Source of the DNA: Anoxybacillus thermarum
GTDB lineage: Bacteria; Bacillota; Bacilli; Bacillales; Anoxybacillaceae
Length of the DNA: 64,000 nucleotides
Assembly: GCF_000836725.1 (NCBI RefSeq)
Contig: NZ_JXTH01000003.1
Location: 1 to 64,000, forward strand
Direction: 5' to 3'
This document shows positions 8,856 through 17,802 of the stretch, piece by piece. Below the pieces are notes generated by a model that ran no database searches, was not told the DNA's origin, and worked only from the letters and a program-made list of their open reading frames with translations. A program made the translations under genes and the position numbers. The first letter of the stretch is position 1; the number at the start of each line of letters is the position of its first letter.

Positions 8856-9689
8856 ATGCTAGAGGCGTTATTTCAATATGAATTTTTACAAAATGCGTTT
8901 ATTGTTGGCATATTAATTGGGCTCATCGCTCCTCTTTTAGGTGTGTTTATTGTCGTACGGAGATTATCGCTTATTGCGGATGCGTTGAGTCATGTCACGC
9001 TTGCAGGAATTGCGGCCAGTTTACTTGTACAAAAAACGTTTGTCATGGGGGCGACATTCAACCCGATTTATGTGGGCATGGCGTTTTCGGTTGCTGGTTC
9101 GTTATTTATTGAAAAGTTGCGTACCGTATATAAGCATTATCAAGAATTAGCGATTCCGATCATTTTATCAGGAGGCATCGGCTTAAGCGTCATTTTTATT
9201 TCACTTGCGGATGGCTTCAATACTGATTTGTTTTCATATTTGTTCGGAAGCGTTAGCGCGGTAAGCCGAACGGATGTATGGACAATTAGCATCATTTTTT
9301 TCATCGTGTTTGCTGTTATTTTTCTGCTCTATAAAGAGTGGTTTATTTTATCATTTGACGAAGAATATGCCCAAGCATCAGGAGTAAAGGTAAGGGCGCT
9401 TCATTTCGTTTTCATCGTGTTAGTTGCTCTTGTCATTGCCGCATCGATGCGAATTGTCGGTATTTTGCTCGTCTCATCGCTCATGACGCTTCCTGTTGCC
9501 GCAAGCATTCGAATCGCAAGAGGATTTAAACAAGCGTTATGGTTGTCAGTTCTATTTGGTGAGCTTGCTGTCATTGTCGGTTTATTTCTTTCATATTATT
9601 TGAATTTAGCTCCCGGCGGAACGATTGTGTTGTTAGCTGTTTGTATATTAATTGGTGCGATCGTGTGGAGAAAATGGAAGAGAGGATGA
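8856..9689 (+). CDS. znuB: Zinc ABC transporter permease
   Basis: ABC-3 family metal permease of 277 residues with about eight membrane segments. The family's conserved stretch RRLSLIADALSHVTLAG lies in the first cytoplasmic region (about 34-52), and SLMTLPVAASIRIARGF is the region that contacts the ATPase. It starts 15 bases after znuC with GAAAGAGGGGGAG as ribosome site. It is co-transcribed with znuC and zur and presumably works with an unlinked ZnuA-type lipoprotein. Confidence 0.9.
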   Translation: MLEALFQYEFLQNAFIVGILIGLIAPLLGVFIVVRRLSLIADALSHVTLAGIAASLLVQKTFVMGATFNPIYVGMAFSVAGSLFIEKLRTVYKHYQELAIPIILSGGIGLSVIFISLADGFNTDLFSYLFGSVSAVSRTDVWTISIIFFIVFAVIFLLYKEWFILSFDEEYAQASGVKVRALHFVFIVLVALVIAASMRIVGILLVSSLMTLPVAASIRIARGFKQALWLSVLFGELAVIVGLFLSYYLNLAPGGTIVLLAVCILIGAIVWRKWKRG

Positions 9690-9695
9690 CGAAGC

Positions 9696-10121
9696 GTGAA
9701 CGTTTCTGAAGCGCTACGGTTAATGAAAGAAAAGGGGTTTAAGTATACAGGAAAGCGCGAAGAAATGCTTGAGCTGTTTGCAAAAACAGATAAATATTTA
9801 ACGGCAAAAGATGTGCTTGATGTAATGAAAGATCGGTATCCGGGACTTAGTTTCGATACAGTTTATCGCAACTTGGCGTTATTTGTTGAGCTCGGCATTT
9901 TAGAAATGACTGAGCTGTCTGGAGAGAAGCGCTTTCGGTTTACATGTAATGTGCATCACCACCATCACCATTTTATTTGCATGTCGTGCGGAAAAACGAA
10001 AGAACTTGTAACGTGTCCGATGAATGAATTAGCGGAAGATTTGCATGGATATACGATTTCAGGACATAAGTTTGAAGTGTACGGAACATGCCCGATGTGC
10101 CAACAACAAGCTGACGTGTAA
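9696..10121 (+). CDS. zur: Zinc uptake regulator Zur (Fur family)
   Basis: A 141-residue Fur-family repressor with an N-terminal winged helix (about 1-82) and a C-terminal dimerisation domain. Structural zinc ligands are visible as C95-M-S-C98 and C132-P-M-C135. Just before the first CxxC lie six consecutive histidines (87-92), a longer run than I would expect at this position, where most relatives have two to four. Start is GTG 9696, six bases after the znuB stop. Placement in the zinc operon supports Zur rather than Fur or PerR. The stop lies inside a long hairpin shared with yqfW. Confidence 0.92.
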   Translation: MNVSEALRLMKEKGFKYTGKREEMLELFAKTDKYLTAKDVLDVMKDRYPGLSFDTVYRNLALFVELGILEMTELSGEKRFRFTCNVHHHHHHFICMSCGKTKELVTCPMNELAEDLHGYTISGHKFEVYGTCPMCQQQADV

Positions 10122-10137
10122 TGTCAGCTTGTTGTTG
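10101..10137. terminator. 15-bp hairpin at the convergent ends of zur and yqfW
   Basis: CAACAACAAGCTGAC (10101-10115) pairs perfectly with GTCAGCTTGTTGTTG (10123-10137) around a 7-base loop. It is built from the last codons of both genes. Neither strand has a proper T-tract, so it may be an atypical terminator or 3'-end stabiliser. Confidence 0.65.
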
Positions 10138-10699
10138 TGAGTAATTGTTCTACTCGTTGTTTTGCTTCATACCAATTGTACACGCGAATGACGCCTTTTG
10201 GGAGCGGACCGCGATTGTAAGGGGTATCAAATAAAATGACAGGAATGAGACATTGTTCAGCAATATCGCAAGCGTTATCGTATTTATCTTCAAAAAACAT
10301 GTCGATTTTATATTTCTTTACTGCTTCAATTTTATCGTGTGAACCGATCAGTTCGATATGATGGTAATGAACGCCTTGTTGTTGAAACCATTTTTCTGTG
10401 ATTTCATATAAGTGGCGACCTCGTGCACTAATGTAATACAACTCATATTCATCTTTCCAACTATTAATGACCTCTAATGCTCCGTTCGCAAGAGGTGCTT
10501 CGCTGTAGATGATCGGTTCGTATTGTTCCATCCATTCATTTAATTTTTCTTCCGTTGTATCTAAAAAAGGAACTAAATCGTAATCCGTAATATCATCAAG
10601 CGTTAAATTTTTTTGGAACGATTTGTTTAAATATGGAATAAACGTACTTGGACATGTTACTGTCCCATCAATATCGATCCCAAATCGCCGTTTGATCAT
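10124..10699 (-). CDS. yqfW: HAD-family nucleotidase-like protein YqfW
   Basis: This 191-residue HAD hydrolase resembles 5'(3')-deoxyribonucleotidases. The nucleophile motif DIDGT (Asp9, Asp11) is at the N-terminus, the SARGRH stretch supplies the second motif, and FFEDKYDNACDIAEQ is the acidic third motif. The substrate is not proven; a nucleotide or phosphoester is likely from the family. It converges on zur, and the intergenic distance is only two bases, with the hairpin overlapping both coding ends. Confidence 0.83.
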   Translation of the reverse strand: MIKRRFGIDIDGTVTCPSTFIPYLNKSFQKNLTLDDITDYDLVPFLDTTEEKLNEWMEQYEPIIYSEAPLANGALEVINSWKDEYELYYISARGRHLYEITEKWFQQQGVHYHHIELIGSHDKIEAVKKYKIDMFFEDKYDNACDIAEQCLIPVILFDTPYNRGPLPKGVIRVYNWYEAKQRVEQLLTTTS

Positions 10700-10829
10700 G
10701 TTTGTTCATCCTTTCTATGATGTGCTTTTCTCGCCCATTATATCATTGACATAAAGTAACATCTATAATGACGTATCGCTTATTGCATAATAATAGTGCT
10801 CCTCATTTTACGAAAGCGAGGGAATTGTC

Positions 10830-11168
10830 ATGGACAATGAACGTCAGCGTCGAGTGTACGATAACGAACGAATAGATACTTTTCCGAATGTTGAGCGAGA
10901 TTTTATGGAAGAAACAGCAGGTGAAATTGCTGAGCCAATCCGATTTTCTGAAAGAAAAGTCGATCGTGAAGAAAACGGTCGTGGCGTTGGCTGGCTTGCA
11001 CTTGCGTTATCGGTTGTTTCTCTTTTCTTAATGCCAGTCATCATGGGGGCAGCCGGTATTATTTTCGGCTTCATTGCCCGGCGTCGAGGAGCAGAAACGT
11101 TAGGGGCTTGGGCGATTGGAATTGGAGCTGTTTCCATTATTTTAAGCTTTTTCGTCCGATTTTGGTAA
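10830..11168 (+). CDS. yqfX: YqfX membrane protein
   Basis: A 112-residue protein with a charged, acidic N-terminal half (1-50) and two hydrophobic segments (about 55-80 and 88-110) of the DUF4190-like type seen in small Bacillus membrane proteins. Synteny with yqfX of B. subtilis supports the name. Function is unknown; in B. subtilis it is reported to be sporulation-linked. It is divergent from yqfW and ends at a bidirectional terminator. Confidence 0.72.
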   Translation: MDNERQRRVYDNERIDTFPNVERDFMEETAGEIAEPIRFSERKVDREENGRGVGWLALALSVVSLFLMPVIMGAAGIIFGFIARRRGAETLGAWAIGIGAVSIILSFFVRFW

Positions 11169-11196
11169 ATAAGAGGGGAATATTCCCCTCTTATTT
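11168..11196. terminator. Bidirectional terminator between yqfX and ispG
   Basis: AAGAGGGGAATATTCCCCTC plus TT (11171-11192) is a perfect palindrome with A-runs and T-runs on the two sides, so it serves both convergent genes. Confidence 0.88.
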
Positions 11197-12285
11197 TTGC
11201 TTTCCTTTCAATGCATATTCTTCCGCTAATTTGTCAATTTCTTTTTTCAATTCTTCAACCATTGTTTCTTCAGGCACTTTACGAACAATTTTTCCGTGAC
11301 GGAACAATAATCCTTCGCCGCGTGCCCCTGCAATGCCGATGTCAGCTTCGCGCGCCTCTCCTGGCCCGTTGACCGCACAACCGAGAACGGCTACTTTAAT
11401 TGGCGCTTGAATTTGGGCAATATATTCTTCAATTTCATTTGCAATACGAATTAAGTCAATTTCAATTCTTCCGCATGTCGGACAAGAAATTAATGTCGCA
11501 GCGTTTGCCGCAAGACCGAATGTTTTCAACAATTCACGTGCTACTTTTACCTCTTCGACAGGGTCAGCGCTAAGGGATACACGTACCGTATTGCCAATTC
11601 CTTTACTTAAAATGGCACCAAGTCCCGCAGCACTTTTCACTGTTCCTGCAAATAGCGTACCCGATTCCGTAATGCCAAGATGGAGCGGATAGTCGAACGT
11701 GCGTGCAGCTTTTTCATATGCTTCAATCGCTAAACGAACATCGGAAGCTTTCAGCGAAACGATAATGTCATAAAAATCAAGGTCTTCTAAGATGCGAATA
11801 TGATGCAACGCGCTTTCGACCATGCCATCTGCAGTCGGATAGCCGTATTTTTCTAAAATGCGTTTTTCGAGTGAACCAGCGTTTACCCCGATGCGAATCG
11901 GAACCCCACGCTCTTTTGCAGCTTTTACAACCGCTTCTACTTTTTCCCGCTTTCCGATGTTTCCGGGGTTAATCCGAATTTTATCTGCTCCGTTTTCAAT
12001 CGCTTTTAAAGCAAGGCGGTAGTCGAAATGAATATCGACAACGAGCGGAATATTGATGCGTTTTTTTATTTCAGCAATCGCATCTGCTGCTCTTTCGTCT
12101 GGGCAAGCGACGCGAACGATTTGGCATCCAGCTTCTTCGAGTCGATGTATTTGAGCAACGGTTTCTTCTACATCATGCGTTTTTGTCGTCGTCATACTTT
12201 GAATGACGACTTCGTTATTCCCGCCAATTGTAATGTTCCCGACGCGAACGGGGCGGGTTTTCGAACGATGAATGATTTCGCTCAC
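11191..12285 (-). CDS. ispG: 4-hydroxy-3-methylbut-2-enyl diphosphate synthase IspG
   Basis: IspG reduces ME-cPP to HMBPP in the MEP pathway with a 4Fe-4S cluster; its product is the substrate of IspH. This is the compact bacterial form of 364 residues with an N-terminal TIM barrel and a C-terminal ferredoxin-binding-like domain. Cluster ligands are Cys268, Cys271 (CPTCGR), Cys303 ([10 protein letters not shown]) and Glu310. It starts at GTG with AAAGGAGCG upstream. A promoter with TTGTCA and TACAAT lies before it, so it is a separate unit. Confidence 0.95.
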   Translation of the reverse strand: MSEIIHRSKTRPVRVGNITIGGNNEVVIQSMTTTKTHDVEETVAQIHRLEEAGCQIVRVACPDERAADAIAEIKKRINIPLVVDIHFDYRLALKAIENGADKIRINPGNIGKREKVEAVVKAAKERGVPIRIGVNAGSLEKRILEKYGYPTADGMVESALHHIRILEDLDFYDIIVSLKASDVRLAIEAYEKAARTFDYPLHLGITESGTLFAGTVKSAAGLGAILSKGIGNTVRVSLSADPVEEVKVARELLKTFGLAANAATLISCPTCGRIEIDLIRIANEIEEYIAQIQAPIKVAVLGCAVNGPGEAREADIGIAGARGEGLLFRHGKIVRKVPEETMVEELKKEIDKLAEEYALKGKQK

Positions 12286-12326
12286 GAGTCAATCGCTCCT
12301 TTAACGTATTAATCGAATCATTTTTT

Positions 12327-12356
12327 ATTGTAGCAATGTTTCTTGTTTGTTGACAA
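12327..12356 (-). promoter_or_regulatory. Sigma-A-type promoter of ispG
   Basis: On the minus strand TTGTCA (12356-12351), an 18-bp spacer and TACAAT (12332-12327) precede ispG by about 40 bp. Confidence 0.7.
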
Positions 12357-12364
12357 CGTTTTTG

Positions 12365-12676
12365 CTATTTCTGCTCATAGTACGGAATGCGGTACGTTTT
12401 TCCGATTTGAAGGGAATGGGCGTTAACATGTGGATTCAACTTTTGAAAATCAGCAATGAGCTGATCGATAGATACGGGTGATTTCCCATTCATCTCACGC
12501 TCGACGATTGAAAGGAGCGTATCTCCTCGTTGGATCATGACTTCACGATATGGAAGCTCCTTTGTTGGTTTGAACGTTTTTTCTGCACGGATTGTATGAA
12601 TTGTCCCTTCTGTTATATCATGGTAAGCGATCGCACATATCGCAAGGCATACAAGAAAGATGAAAACTTTTTTCAT
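12365..12676 (-). CDS. yqfZ: LysM-domain protein YqfZ
   Basis: A 103-residue exported or membrane-anchored protein: an N-terminal hydrophobic segment (MKKVFIFLVCLAICAIAY) is followed by one LysM domain (about 50-100, VMIQRGDTLLSIVERE ... IGKTYRIPY). LysM binds peptidoglycan, so it is likely attached to the wall. I start at the ATG at 12676; a longer frame upstream would put a charged leader before the signal segment. B. subtilis YqfZ has nearly the same size and position. Specific function is unknown. Confidence 0.83.
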   Translation of the reverse strand: MKKVFIFLVCLAICAIAYHDITEGTIHTIRAEKTFKPTKELPYREVMIQRGDTLLSIVEREMNGKSPVSIDQLIADFQKLNPHVNAHSLQIGKTYRIPYYEQK

Positions 12677-12939
12677 GGCATTCCCCCGCTTCTCCTTTGG
12701 CGAGTGTTGGTCAAGGGCGAATCCGACTTCACCATCCCCTTTATTTTCCTTCAACACGTCGCCCATCGGCACTTTTCATAGAATTTTTGACACTACCCAT
12801 TCTTCTGTTTTATCCATATGGCATGTCCAAACGATATATGCGTAAAAATTACATTCTCTTTACATCCCTTTACATTACATTAACATGATATTTACATTTT
12901 TTTGGTATTCTTTGTCTGTATTTGTCGAAGGGGGGATAT

Positions 12940-14673
12940 ATGTTGAGACAGCGGTTAAAACATATAAAAAAGCTTGTGCGAGTGCCTGTGTTTCAACCAT
13001 CACCGAAAATAAAACAATGGTTATTAAAAATTAGTTTGCAAAACCGTTTATTTATTTTATTTTTGGGTGTGTTAATTATTTCGTTAAGTGCCGTCGGGAT
13101 GATTGCTTATCATCAAGCGAAACAAACGACGGTAAAAGCGATCGAAAATCGCCTTGAGCGAGAGGCGACGATGATGTTTGAAGTATCACGTAATCTTATG
13201 TATATTCATGCTGGAAATGAGCAACTGTTTGAAAAAAGTTTACGGTCTGCAGTAAAGCAACAAAAAGCGGTACTGATGCAAGATGGATTGAGCGCAGACA
13301 TTTTTTTAATTGGAGATAGACAAGTAACAACGTTTGGGCAAAATAAACAGCTCAATGTACCATCATCCGTCCAACAAATAATTACGAAACAAAAAAATGG
13401 TGTGTCGCATTTGGAATGGAACGGACGTACATATACATTTGCATATAAAACTATTCAAGAATTGAAAGGGACATATGTCGTTGCTGTGCCGGATGAACAG
13501 TTTATGAAGCCGATCCAACAGCTTGCTAAGTTAACAATTGTAACGATTATGATTAGTGTTGTTATCTCAACGATCATGATTAAATGGTTAGTGAACGGAT
13601 TAACGAAGCCGATTGCCCAACTTCGGCAAGCGATGAGCCGATTGTCGCGAGGAGATTTAACGGTTGACGAACATATTTATTCGACAACGCCGGAAATTGA
13701 TTCGCTTGCGCGCAGCTTTCAACGGATGTTGACGAGCATGAGAAATGTTATTCGTGAAATGGACGAAACAACAAGACAGCTAGCCATCACAGGAGGCGAC
13801 TTAGAGCATGTGTCTGAACATGCCATTGAATCAAACGATCAGCTCTTGGCAGCCATTTCTACTGTGAAACAAGGGGCGGAAGAAACGGCCAATGCTTCAG
13901 ACGAAAGCATTCATCGCGTCGATGAGATGAAAAAGCGAATGCAACATGTATTAGTGAGCGTGCAAAACATTTCAGCAAGCACTAGCGATATGAATAAGTC
14001 TTCGAAAGGTGGAGAAGAGAGGCTGTCGCATTTAATTGCGGATATTCATTCATTTGCCGAGCAATTTAAAAAAGTAAATGACACGATTCAAAGTGTGAAA
14101 CACCATTCTATGTCGATTACAAAAGTGGTGGATGTCATTCGACAAATTGCCGAGCAAACGAAGTTATTGGCGCTCAACGCAACAATTGAAGCGGCGCGCG
14201 CTGGAGAAGCTGGAAAAGGATTTGCGGTCGTCGCCACAGAAGTGAGAAAGCTGGCGGAACATGCTTCAAAAGCAACGGAAGAAATTACATCGTCCATTTT
14301 TGCGATGGAGGAAGTATCGATTCATGCGACAAATCAGTTTGAAGGGATGGTCACGCATTTACAACATCAACTCACGTCCGCAAATGAGGCAAAGCGTTCG
14401 TTTGACCATTTGTTAAAAGAAATTCAGCGCGTCAATCGCAACGTGGCGCAAATGGAAGGTGAATTGGGACAGTTTCAGCAATTATTGCCGATGATTGAGA
14501 CGGTGACTGTGGCATTTGCTTCTGTTGCTCAACAAACGCTAGCAAGCGCAGAAGAAATGATGTCTGTTTCATATGATCAAACGAAGCAGATGAATGATAT
14601 GCATCGTGTTGGTGAACGATTAAATGAATTATCGCAATCATTATCCGCACTGACTGCAGCATTTAAACTATAA
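12940..14673 (+). CDS. Methyl-accepting chemotaxis protein
   Basis: A transmembrane chemoreceptor of 577 residues. It has a first membrane segment (about 38-60), an extracellular sensor of some 135 residues, a second membrane segment (about 195-220), a HAMP domain and a long coiled-coil signalling domain. The conserved hairpin tip ([40 protein letters not shown] region) that docks CheW and CheA is intact. The ligand cannot be told from sequence. I use the ATG at 12940, with AAGGGGGG before it. It is monocistronic and lies in a spot where B. subtilis has other genes. Confidence 0.9.
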   Translation: MLRQRLKHIKKLVRVPVFQPSPKIKQWLLKISLQNRLFILFLGVLIISLSAVGMIAYHQAKQTTVKAIENRLEREATMMFEVSRNLMYIHAGNEQLFEKSLRSAVKQQKAVLMQDGLSADIFLIGDRQVTTFGQNKQLNVPSSVQQIITKQKNGVSHLEWNGRTYTFAYKTIQELKGTYVVAVPDEQFMKPIQQLAKLTIVTIMISVVISTIMIKWLVNGLTKPIAQLRQAMSRLSRGDLTVDEHIYSTTPEIDSLARSFQRMLTSMRNVIREMDETTRQLAITGGDLEHVSEHAIESNDQLLAAISTVKQGAEETANASDESIHRVDEMKKRMQHVLVSVQNISASTSDMNKSSKGGEERLSHLIADIHSFAEQFKKVNDTIQSVKHHSMSITKVVDVIRQIAEQTKLLALNATIEAARAGEAGKGFAVVATEVRKLAEHASKATEEITSSIFAMEEVSIHATNQFEGMVTHLQHQLTSANEAKRSFDHLLKEIQRVNRNVAQMEGELGQFQQLLPMIETVTVAFASVAQQTLASAEEMMSVSYDQTKQMNDMHRVGERLNELSQSLSALTAAFKL

Positions 14674-14700
14674 GAAGCAGGCTAATGGCCTGCTTCTTTC
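14672..14700. terminator. Terminator between the chemoreceptor gene and yqgB
   Basis: AAGAAGCAGGC pairs with GCCTGCTTCTT (14672-14698) around a short loop. The yqgB stop codon lies inside, so the structure serves both convergent genes. Confidence 0.78.
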
Positions 14701-15452
14701 ATAGAAGGAAGTTCTTTGATGGAAGCGAACAAAATCGTGACAGAAACGAACCAATCTAAACCGACAGCATAAGGAACGACAATTTGTAGAGCTTCCATTA
14801 TTGTGAAAAAGATGGTTGATAATGTAATCGAATAAGCCGAGATGCTCCACATATGGCGGTACGTTCCACGCTTATTTAACGTGCCTCGAAAAATAAGTCC
14901 GATGAATGCGAGAACGGTAACGTAAAGAAATTTGCTTGTGCATGTGAAAAAGTATAATACGAGAAACGATAATGAAATCACAATAGGAAGCAACGATTGA
15001 AGCGTACGGGCAAATTCATATACATCTTCGTTTGTAAAACGTTCCGCTTGCATGAAAGCATACGGATATGACTGGACGTGTCCATTGGCAACAAGCGCAA
15101 ATTGTTCCTTTAAAAACGCCACTGCATTCGTATAACGCGCCGCATCATCTGTTGTGAGTGTACCTGTGCTATCGAATAAAATGGTCACGTTTGGACGTGT
15201 AAGCTCAATTGGTTTTTGTGTGTTGGATGTCAATACTCCATCGACAACTTCAAATGGAGGAAGCTCTTCTTTTAATAATTGATGTGTTGAGCCGATCATT
15301 TTGTTTATGCTCATTGTAAAGTAAATGGCAATCGGTAACGTTGCAATAAGCGATAAAAAAAACACGTAGCTAATCGCCTTTCCGATTGGATGAAAGCGAA
15401 AGCGTGCAATATGTACAGGAGAATAAAGACTTTGTAACAACCGTTTCCACAT
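14682..15452 (-). CDS. yqgB: DUF1189 membrane protein YqgB
   Basis: A 256-residue protein of the DUF1189 family. One membrane segment (about 28-47) is followed by an extracellular stretch of roughly 110 residues, then four closely packed membrane segments (about 150-245). The family motif LYSP near the N-terminus (SLYSPVHIARFRF) is present. It is a predicted MalF-like or maltodextrin-related family in databases, but function is not established. The order yqgB-sodA is as in B. subtilis, with a tRNA gene placed between them here. Confidence 0.82.
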   Translation of the reverse strand: MWKRLLQSLYSPVHIARFRFHPIGKAISYVFFLSLIATLPIAIYFTMSINKMIGSTHQLLKEELPPFEVVDGVLTSNTQKPIELTRPNVTILFDSTGTLTTDDAARYTNAVAFLKEQFALVANGHVQSYPYAFMQAERFTNEDVYEFARTLQSLLPIVISLSFLVLYFFTCTSKFLYVTVLAFIGLIFRGTLNKRGTYRHMWSISAYSITLSTIFFTIMEALQIVVPYAVGLDWFVSVTILFASIKELPSMKEAGH

Positions 15453-15542
15453 AATCAGTCACATCCTTTATGCGTCATCATTTCTCATTCTACTTCTTTT
15501 TCTATTTAGTACACAACCTTTTTGTTTCGTATGTTGCACGTA

Positions 15543-15571
15543 TTGACGATCTTGACCTTTTTTGATAAAAT
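15543..15571 (+). promoter_or_regulatory. Sigma-A promoter of the tRNA gene
   Basis: TTGACG (15543-15548), 17 bp, TAAAAT (15566-15571). The predicted start is about 10 bases before the mature tRNA. Confidence 0.85.
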
Positions 15572-15587
15572 TACCATCGGATATGGC

Positions 15588-15661
15588 GGACCCTTAGCTC
15601 AGCTGGTTAGAGCGGACGGCTCATAACCGTCTGGTCGCAGGTTCGAGTCCTGCAGGGTCCA
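15588..15661 (+). tRNA. tRNA with CAU anticodon, likely tRNA-Ile2 (lysidine type) rather than Met
   Basis: The gene folds as a full cloverleaf: acceptor GGACCCT/AGGGTCC, D arm with AGCTGGTTAGA, anticodon stem GACGG/CCGTC with loop CTCATAA (anticodon CAT at 15622-15624), T stem GCAGG/CCTGC and loop TTCGAGT. The discriminator is A15661 and the CCA end is not encoded. A GGACC-type acceptor stem together with CTCATAA is what I recall for the Bacillus minor isoleucine tRNA whose C34 is changed to lysidine by TilS. Elongator Met is the alternative. It stands alone with its own promoter and terminator. Confidence 0.9.
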
Positions 15662-15664
15662 TTT

Positions 15665-15695
15665 ACCTCGCTAAGCAAATTAGCGAGGTTTTTTT
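15665..15695 (+). terminator. tRNA terminator
   Basis: ACCTCGCTAA pairs with TTAGCGAGGT around GCAAA and is followed by six T. Confidence 0.93.
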
Positions 15696-15704
15696 GCAAA
15701 TAAT

Positions 15705-15733
15705 TTGAAACATTCGATGTATTTTGGTACTCT
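15705..15733 (+). promoter_or_regulatory. Candidate sodA promoter
   Basis: TTGAAA (15705-15710), 17 bp, TACTCT (15728-15733). The predicted start, near 15740, falls at the left arm of the inverted repeat at 15742-15798. Confidence 0.55.
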
Positions 15734-15741
15734 TAAGGTAG

Positions 15742-15798
15742 GTTCACTTATGAAACTTTTCTGTTTCTTAATCTAGTTAATCGGTTTCATTTGTGAAC
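15742..15798. promoter_or_regulatory. Inverted repeat in the sodA 5' region
   Basis: GTTCACTTATGAAAC (15742-15756) and GTTTCATTTGTGAAC (15784-15798) are inverted copies matching at 13 of 15 positions, with starts 42 bp apart. They could be two operator half-sites about four helical turns apart, or an mRNA stem-loop with a 27-base loop. No regulator is identifiable from sequence. Confidence 0.7.
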
Positions 15799-15828
15799 AA
15801 TTACATAATGAATGAGGAGGAATGAAAC

Positions 15829-16437
15829 ATGGCATTTGAATTACCACAATTGCCTTATGCTTACGACGCGTTGGAACCACATATTGACAAAGAAACGATG
15901 AATATTCATCACACAAAACATCATAACGCGTATGTAACAAATTTAAACGCAGCGCTCGAAGGTCATCCAGAATTGCAAAACAAAACAATTGAAGAGTTAA
16001 TGGCTAATTTAGATGCAGTACCTGAAAATATTCGCACAGCTGTTCGTAACAACGGAGGCGGACATGCGAACCATTCGCTCTTTTGGACTATTCTTTCACC
16101 AAATGGTGGTGGTGAACCTACAGGTGAACTCGCTGAAGCAATCAATCGTACGTTTGGAAGTTTCGAAAAATTTAAAGAAGAATTTTCGAAAGCTGCCGCA
16201 ACACGTTTCGGTTCTGGATGGGCTTGGCTTGTTGCTCATAACGGTCAACTTGAAGTGACAAGCACGCCAAACCAAGATACACCGTTAATGGAAGGAAAAA
16301 CACCAATTTTAGGATTAGACGTATGGGAGCATGCGTATTATTTGAAATATCAAAACCGTCGTCCAGATTATATTTCAGCATTTTGGAATGTTGTTAACTG
16401 GGACGAAGTTGCAAAGCGTTACGCAGCAGCGAAATAA
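15829..16437 (+). CDS. sodA: Superoxide dismutase, manganese type
   Basis: SodA converts superoxide to hydrogen peroxide and oxygen in the cytosol. The protein has 202 residues, the usual size. Metal ligands are His27, His82, Asp164 and His168 ([11 protein letters not shown]). Residues [11 protein letters not shown] and the DVWEHAYY motif fit a manganese enzyme, though Mn and Fe forms cannot be fully separated by eye. GAGGAGG lies before the ATG. It is a single-gene unit with a terminator; the inverted repeat upstream suggests extra control. Confidence 0.96.
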   Translation: MAFELPQLPYAYDALEPHIDKETMNIHHTKHHNAYVTNLNAALEGHPELQNKTIEELMANLDAVPENIRTAVRNNGGGHANHSLFWTILSPNGGGEPTGELAEAINRTFGSFEKFKEEFSKAAATRFGSGWAWLVAHNGQLEVTSTPNQDTPLMEGKTPILGLDVWEHAYYLKYQNRRPDYISAFWNVVNWDEVAKRYAAAK

Positions 16438-16443
16438 TGAAGA

Positions 16444-16472
16444 AGGGCTCGACAATTTGTCGAGCTCTTTTT
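16444..16472 (+). terminator. sodA terminator
   Basis: GCTCGACA (16447-16454) pairs with TGTCGAGC (16458-16465), extended by outer pairs and followed by a T-run. Confidence 0.9.
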
Positions 16473-16526
16473 GTATATCGTTGTAAAAGAGTAGGCAAAC
16501 TACTTGTCAAGAAAGGAAGTTTGCCT

Positions 16527-17741
16527 ATGAATAGATGGAAACGAATAGTGGAGCATATTCGAACACATCGCCAATTGTTTCTTTTGTTATCAATTGGCGG
16601 ATTATACTCCCTTAGCATCGCCTTGTCGAATACGTTTGTAAACGTATACGTTTGGAAAAAAGTAAACAGTTTTCAAGCATTAGGTGTGTACAATTTGGCT
16701 ATTGTGACATGGCAGCCATTGGCGTTTGTCGTCGCTGGGCAAATTGCTAAAAAAATTGATCGTGTCATCGTTTTACGAATGGGTGTGACGTTTTTAGCGT
16801 TCTTTTTTTTAGTCGTATTATTTAGCGGAGATCGGGCGATGAACCATTTATTTTTACTCGGCGGCTTGCTCGGCATCGGTTACGGCTTTTATTGGCTCGC
16901 ATTTAACGTATTAACGTTTGAAATTACTGAACCAGATACGCGTGATTTATTTAACGGATTGCTTGGTGCGATGACATCTGTCGCGGGAATGATTGGCCCA
17001 CCGCTTGCAGGATGGGTCATCGCTTCAAGCGAGAAGTTTACCGGATATATGGCGATTTTTTTAGCTTCTTTATGCCTATTTATTGCTGCTGTCATATGTA
17101 GCTTTTTTTTACATCGCCGTCGTTCAACAGGACAATTTGCGCTTCGCTCCGTATATGATGAGCGAAAGAAAAATAAAAATTGGCGAATGATTACAAACGC
17201 GCATTTTTTTCAAGGATTTCGTGAAGGAACGTTTGTGTTTATTGTTTCCATTTTTTTGTTTATAGCGACAGGAACTGAAAAATCGCTCGGTGTATTTGGA
17301 TTTGTCAATGCGGTCGTTTCGTTTGTGACGTACTCGTTTGCGTCTAAGTGGATGAAGCAACAATGGCGGTTGCGTGCCATTTTATTCGGTGGTGTACTGT
17401 TGTATGCTTCCGTCTTTTTAATTATTTTTGATTTATCATATGTAAAGTTAATCATCTATGGCGCGTTAATCGCCATCGGATATCCTATTTTACTCGTTCC
17501 ATATTTGTCGCTTACATTTGATGTCATTGGTCAAAGCAATCATGCGAAAGAATGGCGAATTGAATATATTGTCATGCGTGAACTATTTTTAAACGGGGGA
17601 CGTGCGACGTCTGTTTTATTGTTTTTATTAGCCATTACGTTGTTTGATGCAAAGGAGGCCATTCCATCATTAATGTTAATTGTTGGAGCTGGTCATTTCA
17701 TTATTTATTTTTTTGTGCGGCGCATTCGACTTTCGATGTAG
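16527..17741 (+). CDS. yqgE: Major facilitator superfamily transporter YqgE
   Basis: A 404-residue transporter with twelve predicted membrane segments in two halves, with a cytoplasmic loop rich in basic residues (FLHRRRSTGQ to RKKNKNWRM) around the middle. The start at 16527 has AAGAAAGGAAG at proper spacing; the frame opens further upstream, but through the sodA terminator, so that is not used. Synteny with yqgE of B. subtilis between sodA and pbpA supports the name. The substrate is unknown. Confidence 0.85.
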   Translation: MNRWKRIVEHIRTHRQLFLLLSIGGLYSLSIALSNTFVNVYVWKKVNSFQALGVYNLAIVTWQPLAFVVAGQIAKKIDRVIVLRMGVTFLAFFFLVVLFSGDRAMNHLFLLGGLLGIGYGFYWLAFNVLTFEITEPDTRDLFNGLLGAMTSVAGMIGPPLAGWVIASSEKFTGYMAIFLASLCLFIAAVICSFFLHRRRSTGQFALRSVYDERKKNKNWRMITNAHFFQGFREGTFVFIVSIFLFIATGTEKSLGVFGFVNAVVSFVTYSFASKWMKQQWRLRAILFGGVLLYASVFLIIFDLSYVKLIIYGALIAIGYPILLVPYLSLTFDVIGQSNHAKEWRIEYIVMRELFLNGGRATSVLLFLLAITLFDAKEAIPSLMLIVGAGHFIIYFFVRRIRLSM

Positions 17742-17802
17742 AAATTTGCGAGCGTTTCTTTTACAATGAGGAAGGAGCAAGTAAAGGAGGTGCTCGCGCG
17801 TT

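Noticed and set aside
9955-9975. Hexahistidine codons in zur as a sign of cloning-vector contamination
   Set aside because: The run is embedded in a complete native operon, mixes CAT and CAC codons and sits where Fur proteins normally have histidines.
10746-10769. TTGACA followed by TATAAT upstream of yqfX
   Set aside because: Both hexamers are perfect, but only 12 bp separate them, too short for a sigma-A promoter.
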